Shown: positions 1 to 5,106 of the stretch, piece by piece
How the letters are laid out: each line of letters starts with the position of its first letter
Numbering within the stretch: position 1 is the first letter of the stretch
Assembly: GCA_913020705.1 (NCBI GenBank)
Contig: CAJWBY010000239.1
Span: forward strand, 1-5,106
Direction: 5' to 3'
Length of the DNA stretch: 5,106 bases
From: an uncultured Colwellia sp.
Lineage (GTDB): Bacteria > Pseudomonadota > Gammaproteobacteria > Enterobacterales > Alteromonadaceae
The notes under the pieces: model-generated
Seen by the model: the letters and a program-made list of their open reading frames with translations, nothing else
What the model was told of the DNA's origin: nothing
The model's database searches: none
Program-made: the position numbers and the translations under genes

Positions 1-14
1 TATTAAGAGTTAAA

Positions 15-1133
15 ATGGCTGAACAAGCGTTATTAAAAAATGAATTAGGTAAACAAGCGGTAACGCAGTTAGCTGACTTATTAACATTAACGATGCCTAA
101 CTTTTCGAGTGAGAAGTTTCAAAAACAAGCCTTATCAGGTTTAGACAACTTAGAACTAAAACAACGCGTTTCACATTTAATTAAGATCTTAGCCGAATAT
201 CTGCCAACAAATTTTGATGAAGCTAGTGAAGTCTTACTGGCGATTAAACATCATTGGCATGACGATGGTAAAACTGAAATATGGGGTAGTTTTACTGCGT
301 GGCCATTAATTGATTATGTTGCTGAATATGGAACAAACCACCCAGAAATAGCTCTAACGGTTTTAAAAGCATTAACGCCATTATTTTCTGCAGAGTTTGC
401 CATTCGCACCTTTATCGAACAACATTTCGATTTAACCTATCAACAATTAGTATTGTGGAGCCAAGATAAAGATGAACATGTTAGACGTTTGGCTTGTGAA
501 GGAATTAGACCTCGTTTACCGTGGGGAAAACAATTAAGCCAATTTTGTGATGATCCAGCGGTTATTTTTCCTATCTTGGAGCACCTTAAAGATGATCCAA
601 GTCTTTATGTGCGGAAATCAGTCGCCAACAATCTTAATGATATTACAAAGGATAATCCAGAGCAGGTCATTGCTTTATGTCGACGGTGGTATAAAGAAGC
701 ATCGACAGATAGATTATGGATCATACGACATGCACTGCGAAGCCTAGTAAAAGATGGACATCCTGATGTTTTTCCATTGCTGGGGTATAGTGAAAAACCA
801 CAATTGAAATTACAAACATTAACGGTTGTTAATACCACTATAAGGCTTGGTGAATATGCTGAAGTATCAGCCGGCTTATTATCCAATTCATCAGAAATAC
901 AAAAGCTGGTAGTTGATTATAAAATTCATCATGTTAAAGCCAATGGTAAGTTAACGGCTAAAGTTTTTAAATGGAAAAATATTACACTTCAACCAAAACA
1001 ACAATTAACCTTAAGTAAAAAACATCCATTCAAAAAAATATCAACACGTAAATATTACTCGGGACAACATAAAGTCGAACTACTAATTAATGGTGTGGTT
1101 TATGGTGGTGCCGAGTTTGATTTAGTGGTGTAG
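15..1133 (+). CDS. alkC: AlkC-type DNA alkylation repair glycosylase (HEAT-like repeats plus C-terminal Ig-like domain)
   Basis: This 372-aa protein is a likely cytoplasmic base-excision-repair enzyme that removes alkylated bases without flipping them out. Characterised AlkC proteins favour 3-methylcytosine and 1-methyladenine (family knowledge). The hallmarks are FTAWPLIDYV (93-102), SAEFAIR (125-131, with a conserved Glu127), EHVRRLACEGIRPRLPWG (154-171) and DPSLYVRKSVANNLNDI (194-210, followed by TKDNP). These lie in a helical-repeat domain of about residues 1-275. Residues about 279-372 resemble the Ig-like domain of the longer AlkC subtype, with VKANGKLTAKVFKWK (307-321) and STRKYYSGQHKVEL (343-356). 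The length fits that subtype. AAGAG at 5-9 lies 5 nt before the ATG. No in-frame stop is visible upstream because the window begins there, so a slightly earlier start is possible. The family is clear; substrate preference is inferred. Confidence 0.9.
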   Translation: MAEQALLKNELGKQAVTQLADLLTLTMPNFSSEKFQKQALSGLDNLELKQRVSHLIKILAEYLPTNFDEASEVLLAIKHHWHDDGKTEIWGSFTAWPLIDYVAEYGTNHPEIALTVLKALTPLFSAEFAIRTFIEQHFDLTYQQLVLWSQDKDEHVRRLACEGIRPRLPWGKQLSQFCDDPAVIFPILEHLKDDPSLYVRKSVANNLNDITKDNPEQVIALCRRWYKEASTDRLWIIRHALRSLVKDGHPDVFPLLGYSEKPQLKLQTLTVVNTTIRLGEYAEVSAGLLSNSSEIQKLVVDYKIHHVKANGKLTAKVFKWKNITLQPKQQLTLSKKHPFKKISTRKYYSGQHKVELLINGVVYGGAEFDLVV

Positions 1134-1167
1134 CCTGCTCCATTTCTAATATTGCTCTCGAAAAATA

Positions 1168-1195
1168 TAGCTACTATTAATTGAGCACTTATAAT
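1168..1195 (+). promoter_or_regulatory. Candidate sigma-70 promoter for the small ORF-ppsR-ppsA unit
   Basis: A perfect TATAAT -10 box lies at 1190-1195 in the gap after alkC. The best -35 at an allowed spacing is TAGCTA (1168-1173, 16-nt spacer), which matches TTGACA at only three of six positions. Transcription would start near 1202. This gives a leader of about 70 nt to the small ORF and about 180 nt to ppsR. The leader contains seven T in a row (1221-1227), but I found no convincing stem just before them. AT-rich DNA produces TATAAT by chance, so this is only a candidate. Confidence 0.35.
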
Positions 1196-1269
1196 GGTTT
1201 AATCGTAACTTCGTATGGTATTTTTTTACTCGGTACTAAAGCTACTGCTTAAGTAAGAATAGGAACCTA

Positions 1270-1386
1270 ATGATAGCTTCAGTGTCACAGCCTTGGTATT
1301 TTAAAGCGACTGTTTTTCAACGATTGCCCGAGGTGGCTATTGAATTAAGAAGTTGTTTCATCAAATTAAACAAGGTGTGTAAATGA
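1270..1386 (+). CDS. Small ORF of 38 aa overlapping the start of ppsR, possible leader peptide
   Basis: The ORF begins at an ATG preceded by AGGA (1261-1264, 5-nt spacing). It runs 38 codons to a TGA at 1384-1386. The stop shares ATGA (1383-1386) with the ppsR ATG, the classic layout for translational coupling. An in-frame TAA at 1237-1239 bounds it upstream. The peptide starts MIASVSQPWYFKATVF and ends FIKLNKVCK. It is basic, has no clear membrane segment or signal peptide, and I do not recognise it. It could be a real small protein, a leader whose translation sets ppsR expression, or a chance ORF. The RBS and the exact stop/start overlap favour translation, but there is no homology evidence. 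Confidence 0.45.
   Translation: MIASVSQPWYFKATVFQRLPEVAIELRSCFIKLNKVCK
1372..1377 (+). promoter_or_regulatory. Ribosome binding site of ppsR, inside the small ORF
   Basis: AAGGTG lies 5 nt before the ATG at 1383. An in-frame TAA (1380-1382) directly precedes that ATG, so the reading frame cannot extend further upstream. The site lies within the last codons of the overlapping 38-codon ORF, so ribosomes finishing that ORF would cover or expose it. Confidence 0.6.
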
Positions 1387-2249
1387 CTGATGGAGATACG
1401 AAAGAAGAAGAAATCTTACGAACGGTATTTTTTATATCTGACCGTACAGGCCTTTCAGCGGAACAGTATGGTAAAACTTTATTAGCTCAATTTCCTAAAC
1501 AACGCTATAAAACTTCCACCTGTTCATTTGTTGATACAAACGAAAAAGCGTCTATTGTTAGTAAAAAAATAAAAGATGCATATAGGACTTCAGGTAAACA
1601 GCCAATTGTTTTCAGCACATTAGTTGAAGAAGATGGGCAGCAAATCCTTAATGATACGGATGGTTGTATCATTAATCTATTCAATGCCTTTTTGGAACCA
1701 TTAGAGGCAGCTTTTGGAGAGGCATCTTCCCATCTCCAAGGAAAATTTCAAGCAAATAGTGGAGCAACTAACGTTATTAGCTATAACAAGCGACTTGATG
1801 CTATCGATTATTCGTTATCTCATGATGACGGTGTGCGTCATGATCAATATGATGAGGCTGAAGTGATCCTAGTGGGTGTTTCACGTTGTGGTAAAACACC
1901 GACCAGCCTATATTTGGCGATGAACTTTTCACTAAAAGTGAGTAACTATCCTTTGACTGAGGAGGATTTTGACAAAAATACATTACCCGACTTTCTACTT
2001 AAGCATAAACATAAGCTTGTCGCACTAACGATAAAAGTTGCGCCTTTAAGTAAAATACGTAGAGCGCGTCGACCTAATAGTGCTTATTCGTCACTTATGG
2101 TCTGTGAACGCGAAGTTAAAATTTCAGAAACAATGTTTGAGCATGCAAAAATCCCTGTATTTGAAACTACGGAGACTTCTATTGAAGAAATTGCTAGTTA
2201 CGTTGTTCAAACAATGGGGTTTGGCATAGCAGAAAATAGATCTAATTAG
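1383..2249 (+). CDS. ppsR: PEP synthase regulatory protein (bifunctional kinase/pyrophosphorylase, DUF299 family), divergent
   Basis: PpsR family members inactivate PEP synthase by ADP-dependent phosphorylation of a Thr near the catalytic His. They reactivate it by phosphate-dependent removal that releases pyrophosphate. This 288-aa protein has the family P-loop GVSRCGKTPTSLYLA (165-179), the HDDG motif (147-150) and an ISDxTG N-terminus (18-23). Usual length is about 270-277 aa; the excess is mainly a short acidic N-terminal extension. The ATG at 1383 is the only reasonable start, since TAA directly precedes it. ppsA follows 50 nt downstream on the same strand, which supports the assignment. 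Several positions differ from the E. coli and Pseudomonas sequences I remember: R21 for Gly in ISDGTG, K218-V219 for Asp-Pro in LTIDP, A234 for Arg in NSRY, and E261 for Asn in the NST motif. The family is certain; full activity is less so. Confidence 0.92.
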   Translation: MTDGDTKEEEILRTVFFISDRTGLSAEQYGKTLLAQFPKQRYKTSTCSFVDTNEKASIVSKKIKDAYRTSGKQPIVFSTLVEEDGQQILNDTDGCIINLFNAFLEPLEAAFGEASSHLQGKFQANSGATNVISYNKRLDAIDYSLSHDDGVRHDQYDEAEVILVGVSRCGKTPTSLYLAMNFSLKVSNYPLTEEDFDKNTLPDFLLKHKHKLVALTIKVAPLSKIRRARRPNSAYSSLMVCEREVKISETMFEHAKIPVFETTETSIEEIASYVVQTMGFGIAENRSN

Positions 2250-2286
2250 ATTAAAATTAATAATAAATTTAGAACGTGATGTGAAC

Positions 2287-2291
2287 GAGGA
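2287..2291 (+). promoter_or_regulatory. Ribosome binding site of ppsA
   Basis: GAGGA lies 8 nt before the ATG at 2300 and supports that start over the next in-frame ATG (codon 13). The 50-nt gap after ppsR is AT-rich. I saw no terminator hairpin in it, so co-transcription with ppsR is likely. Confidence 0.7.
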
Positions 2292-2299
2292 TTTAAATA

Positions 2300-4654
2300 A
2301 TGATTGAGTATGTAGTTGAGTTAAACCAGTTGAGTATGGATGATGTTGCCAGAGTGGGAGGAAAAAATGCTTCATTAGGCGAGATGGTACAAAATCTGGC
2401 GCCATTGGGAGTTTCAGTACCTGGTGGTTTTGCAACGACTGCTGATGCATATCGTGAGTTTCTTCTTCAAGATGGCTTGAAAGATAGAATTGCTAAACGT
2501 TTACATCAGCTAGATATTACAGATATCCCAGCATTACAGTCTACTGGTAGTGATATTCGACGTTGGATTAACGAAGTACCATTCCCCGTTGCAATGGAAA
2601 AAGCAATTGATGATGCGTATGTACAATTAGAAAAAGAATACGGTCAAGAGGTAACTTGGGCTGTACGATCATCAGCAACAGCAGAAGATTTACCTGATGC
2701 CTCTTTTGCAGGACAACAGGAAACATTCTTGAATGTATCTGGTTTAGCAAATATCAAACAATCCATTAGAGAAGTTTTCGCATCATTATTTAACGACCGT
2801 GCGATTTCATATCGTGAACATCAAGGTTTTGACCATAATGAAGTCGCTTTATCTGCAGGCATCCAAAAAATGGTACGCTCCGATATTGCCAGCTCTGGTG
2901 TTGCTTTTAGTCTTGATACCGAAAGTGGCTTCCGTGATGTTGTGTTTATCACGGGCAGTTATGGATTAGGTGAGATGGTGGTTCAAGGCGCTGTTAATCC
3001 TGATGAATTCTATGTGCATAAACAAACGCTGGCGGCAGGTCGTCCAGCGGTATTACGTCGTACCTTAGGACAAAAAGCGATCCAAATGATCTATTCTGGA
3101 GAAGCAAGTAATCCAGTCAAAACCGTTAATGTCAGCCCTGATCAAAGTGTATTGTTTTGCTTGAGTGATGCTGAAGTTGAAACGTTAGCAGAAATGATTG
3201 TCACTATTGAGCAACATTATAAGCGACCTATGGATGTTGAGTGGGCGAAAGATGGTATTGATGGCCTAATCTACATTGTTCAAGCACGCCCTGAAACAGT
3301 TCAAAGCCAACAAGAAAATGTAATTGAAGAATATGTTCTTAAAGAGCGTAATAAAGTATTAGCCGTTGGTCGTTCTATTGGTAAAAAAATTGGTAAAGGT
3401 CGTGTTAGATTATTTAACAGTCTCGATCAAATGGATCAATTTGAAGAAGGTGATATTTTGCTCACAGATATGACCGATCCGGATTGGGAGCCGATAATGA
3501 AAAAATCTTCGGCCATTATCACTAATCGTGGTGGCCGTACTTGCCATGCTGCAATCATTGCGCGTGAACTGGGTGTGCCGGCTGTTGTCGGTTGTGGTGA
3601 TGCAACAGAGATGGTGGCAGATGGCTCTGAGGTAACTGTCTCATGTTCCGAGGGCGATGAAGGACATATATATGCAGGGTTGTTAGACTTTGATCATAAC
3701 ATTCGACAATTGAATGAAATGCCAGAACTTCCAGTTAAAGTGATGCTTAATGTGGGTAATCCAGATCGTGCATTCACATTTGCTCAACTACCTAATGATG
3801 GTGTGGGTTTAGCGCGTTTAGAATTCATTATTAATAACATGGTAGGTATTCATCCTAAAGCGTTAATCAATGCCGATGAGATGTCCGATGATATTCAAAA
3901 GATTATTTATGAAAAAACCACTGCTTATGGTAATCCCGTTGAATATTATATAAGTCGCATCGCTGAAGGAGTTTCAACCATTGCTGCTTCATTTAACCCT
4001 AAAAAGGTAATTGTTCGATTATCTGATTTTAAATCAAATGAATATGCAAACCTAGTTGGTGGCCGTAAATTTGAACCACATGAAGAAAATCCAATGATAG
4101 GTTTTAGGGGGGCATCTCGCTACATCTCAGATGAGTTTAGAGAATGCTTTGAGCTCGAGTGTAAAGCAATGAAACGCGTTCGAGATGAAATGGGATTTAC
4201 TAATGTTGAACTGATGATTCCGTTTGTACGTACAACAGCTGAAGCTGCAACTGTTATTGAAATAATGAAAGAAAATGGTCTTGAGCGTGGTAAAAATGGA
4301 CTGCGTATCATTATGATGTGTGAATTACCTTCTAATGCAGTATTGGCAGCTGAATTTTTAGAATATTTTGATGGTTTCTCCATTGGTTCAAATGATATGA
4401 CTCAGCTGACATTAGGACTAGATCGTGATTCATCATTGGTTGCTAATTCGTTCGATGAGCGCAACCCTGCAGTTTTAGCCATGTTGGAAATGGCTATTAC
4501 AGCCTGTAAAGATGCGGGGAAATACATAGGAATCTGTGGTCAAGGTCCATCAGATCATCCTGAATTTGCAAAATGGTTATTAGAAAAAGGCATTGCTAGT
4601 ATTTCTTTGAACCCTGATACGGTTGTCTCTACATGGCAGGATTTATCAAGCTAG
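2300..4654 (+). CDS. ppsA: Phosphoenolpyruvate synthase (pyruvate, water dikinase)
   Basis: The enzyme converts pyruvate + ATP + water to PEP + AMP + phosphate, the first committed step of gluconeogenesis from pyruvate or lactate, in the cytoplasm. At 784 aa it is close to the 792 aa of E. coli PpsA, and all three domains are present. The N-terminal nucleotide-binding domain (about 1-340) has VGGKNASLGEM (19-29) and VRSSATAEDLPDASFAGQQ (122-140, Arg123). The central phosphohistidine domain (about 375-455) has GGRTCHAAIIARE with catalytic His416. Thr414, two residues before it, corresponds to the threonine targeted by PpsR. The C-terminal PEP/pyruvate TIM barrel (about 475-780) has RLSDFKSNEYANLVGG (573-588), DGFSIGSNDMTQL (691-703) and GICGQGPSDHP with catalytic Cys746. 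No frameshift or missing active-site residue is seen. It lies 50 nt after its regulator ppsR, probably in one operon. In E. coli the gene is activated by Cra; I see no convincing Cra box here. Confidence 0.98.
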   Translation: MIEYVVELNQLSMDDVARVGGKNASLGEMVQNLAPLGVSVPGGFATTADAYREFLLQDGLKDRIAKRLHQLDITDIPALQSTGSDIRRWINEVPFPVAMEKAIDDAYVQLEKEYGQEVTWAVRSSATAEDLPDASFAGQQETFLNVSGLANIKQSIREVFASLFNDRAISYREHQGFDHNEVALSAGIQKMVRSDIASSGVAFSLDTESGFRDVVFITGSYGLGEMVVQGAVNPDEFYVHKQTLAAGRPAVLRRTLGQKAIQMIYSGEASNPVKTVNVSPDQSVLFCLSDAEVETLAEMIVTIEQHYKRPMDVEWAKDGIDGLIYIVQARPETVQSQQENVIEEYVLKERNKVLAVGRSIGKKIGKGRVRLFNSLDQMDQFEEGDILLTDMTDPDWEPIMKKSSAIITNRGGRTCHAAIIARELGVPAVVGCGDATEMVADGSEVTVSCSEGDEGHIYAGLLDFDHNIRQLNEMPELPVKVMLNVGNPDRAFTFAQLPNDGVGLARLEFIINNMVGIHPKALINADEMSDDIQKIIYEKTTAYGNPVEYYISRIAEGVSTIAASFNPKKVIVRLSDFKSNEYANLVGGRKFEPHEENPMIGFRGASRYISDEFRECFELECKAMKRVRDEMGFTNVELMIPFVRTTAEAATVIEIMKENGLERGKNGLRIIMMCELPSNAVLAAEFLEYFDGFSIGSNDMTQLTLGLDRDSSLVANSFDERNPAVLAMLEMAITACKDAGKYIGICGQGPSDHPEFAKWLLEKGIASISLNPDTVVSTWQDLSS

Positions 4655-4725
4655 AGATAAGAAAGTCAGTTAAGAGTGATATTGGATAAAGAAAAATCAA
4701 CTTTATGCTGTGTGTGCCAAACAAC

Positions 4726-4754
4726 AGATCGATGGCAACAGTTGCCGTCGATCT
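4726..4754 (+). terminator. Strong hairpin after ppsA, possible terminator or 3'-end stabiliser
   Basis: AGATCGATGGCAA and TTGCCGTCGATCT pair over 13 bp, with one G-U wobble and a CAG loop. The hairpin begins 72 nt after the ppsA stop. The bases that follow (CTGAGACGATCTTTAAG) contain only a weak T stretch, so it is not a textbook intrinsic terminator. A second CGATCT at 4761-4766 could compete for the left arm. The hairpin may end the transcript inefficiently, or protect the ppsA mRNA from 3' exonucleases. Confidence 0.5.
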
Positions 4755-4910
4755 CTGAGACGATCTTTAAGCTAATACCAAAATAATTATCTTCTATAGA
4801 ATTTAACACCTGGTGTAATTAACCCTGTAAAGCGTCAAATTTTAAAGGTAATCATTAAATATTCTGATAAAAGTAAGATGTTATTTCATCGATGCATTAT
4901 GTCAATAAAC

Positions 4911-4942
4911 AAAAAAAAGCTGGTTACCTAATGCTAACCAGC
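4911..4942 (-). terminator. Intrinsic terminator of the small membrane-protein gene
   Basis: On the - strand the sequence reads GCTGGTTA, an 8-nt loop, then TAACCAGC (a perfect 8-bp stem), followed directly by eight T and then GTTT. This is a standard rho-independent terminator. It begins 29 nt after the stop codon of the - strand 34-aa gene. The + strand side has no T run, so it acts in one direction only. Its position supports the small gene being a real transcription unit. Confidence 0.85.
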
Positions 4943-4971
4943 CTAATAATACCAAGAAATTAATCGTAGTG

Positions 4972-5076
4972 TTAGGACATAATAAAACCGTAAGCGACCA
5001 AGCCGATCCACATAACTGCAAAGGTAAAGATGATTTCGGTAAAGCGGTTAACAATAAACTTTTCTATAAATGCCAT
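4972..5076 (-). CDS. Small single-pass membrane protein, 34 aa, function unknown
   Basis: The ORF reads from an ATG (complement of 5074-5076) to TAA (complement of 4972-4974). GGAG stands 6 nt before the ATG, and a textbook intrinsic terminator follows the stop. The peptide begins MAFIEKFIVNRFTE and continues with a hydrophobic stretch IIFTFAVMWIGLVAYGFIM (15-33). This gives one predicted membrane helix, with Lys6 and Arg11 on its N-terminal side, so the N-terminus is probably cytoplasmic. I do not recognise the family. The size and shape recall small accessory subunits of respiratory or transport complexes, but nothing in the sequence or neighbours identifies a partner. Its promoter lies beyond the right edge. 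The RBS-helix-terminator layout makes it probably real. Confidence 0.75.
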   Translation of the reverse strand: MAFIEKFIVNRFTEIIFTFAVMWIGLVAYGFIMS

Positions 5077-5082
5077 AAGCGA

Positions 5083-5086
5083 CTCC
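5083..5086 (-). promoter_or_regulatory. Ribosome binding site of the 34-aa membrane-protein gene
   Basis: On the - strand TTTGGAGTCGCTT precedes the ATG. GGAG is a good Shine-Dalgarno core at 6-nt spacing and fixes the start of this very short gene. Confidence 0.7.
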
Positions 5087-5106
5087 AAACTATCTAACTA
5101 AGTTAT

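Larger units (their letters stand above)
4655..4971. other. Convergent intergenic region, 317 bp without a gene
   Basis: This is the gap between the end of ppsA (+) and the end of the small membrane-protein gene (-). It holds the post-ppsA hairpin (4726-4754), a short perfect dyad ACACC-T-GGTGT (4806-4816) of unknown meaning, and the - strand terminator (4911-4942). The rest is AT-rich, and I see no supported coding sequence or RNA gene in it. Confidence 0.6.

Noticed and set aside
605..886. A 93-codon open frame on the - strand inside alkC.
   Set aside because: It is fully antisense to a well-conserved gene and has no recognisable features.
1276..1290. GTGTCACA resembling half of a CRP site.
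   Set aside because: The partner half-site TGTGA is absent at the required spacing.
1319..1325. AACGATT (reverse AATCGTT), resembling the core of a Cra (FruR) operator, upstream of ppsR.
   Set aside because: Only about seven core bases match, the outer halves of the palindrome do not, and it lies inside the small ORF. It is too weak to call.
2304..2338. TTGAGT three times and TTGAGTATG twice at the start of ppsA.
   Set aside because: The spacing is irregular, and the repeats are explained by normal family residues in the PpsA N-terminus.
2124..2450. A 108-codon open frame on the - strand across the ppsR/ppsA junction.
   Set aside because: It lies antisense to two clear genes, has no family features, and its composition is typical of a shadow frame.
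4107..4112. A run of six G in ppsA as a possible frameshift site.
   Set aside because: The reading frame continues with strong family similarity on both sides, and no alternative frame product is evident.
4705..4758. A 17-codon ATG-to-TGA ORF spanning the post-ppsA hairpin.
   Set aside because: It has no Shine-Dalgarno site and its codons are constrained by the hairpin. It is probably chance.
4771..4954. Two similar stretches, CTAATACCA near 4772 and CTAATAATACCA near 4943, as possible ends of a small mobile repeat.
   Set aside because: They are short, imperfect and in the same orientation, with no target duplication or longer inverted ends visible.

Overview
The window is about 5.1 kb of AT-rich bacterial DNA. 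It carries three well-supported genes on the + strand, a probable 38-codon ORF overlapping the second of them, and a probable 34-codon membrane-protein gene on the - strand at the right edge. The PEP synthase (PpsA) closely resembles the enterobacterial enzyme, as I remember it. Together with the low GC content and Shine-Dalgarno-led genes, this suggests a gammaproteobacterium, perhaps of the marine Vibrio/Psychromonas/Colwellia type. The genus is a guess.

Layout. Bases 15-1133 encode an AlkC-type DNA alkylation-repair glycosylase, with a HEAT-like repeat domain and a C-terminal Ig-like domain. Bases 1134-1269 are a spacer with a TATAAT box and a run of seven T. Bases 1270-1386 hold a small ORF with its own ribosome binding site, and its TGA overlaps the ATG of the next gene (ATGA). 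Bases 1383-2249 encode PpsR, the bifunctional kinase/pyrophosphorylase that controls PEP synthase. After 50 bases comes ppsA (2300-4654). Bases 4655-4971 are a convergent intergenic region with a strong hairpin after ppsA and a clear intrinsic terminator that works on the - strand. That terminator serves a 34-aa single-pass membrane protein (4972-5076, - strand).

How the genes work together. PpsR and PpsA form an enzyme/regulator pair. PpsA makes PEP from pyruvate and ATP for gluconeogenesis. PpsR switches it off and on by phosphorylating and dephosphorylating a threonine two residues before the catalytic histidine. That target (Thr414/His416) is intact here. The two genes run in the same direction and probably form an operon, unlike the divergent arrangement in E. 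coli. The PpsR has several substitutions at positions I remember as conserved. The alkylation-repair gene has no evident link to this pair.

The core genes are ordinary. The parts worth a second look are the coupled small ORF before ppsR, the divergent PpsR, and the unannotated-looking small membrane protein with its own terminator.
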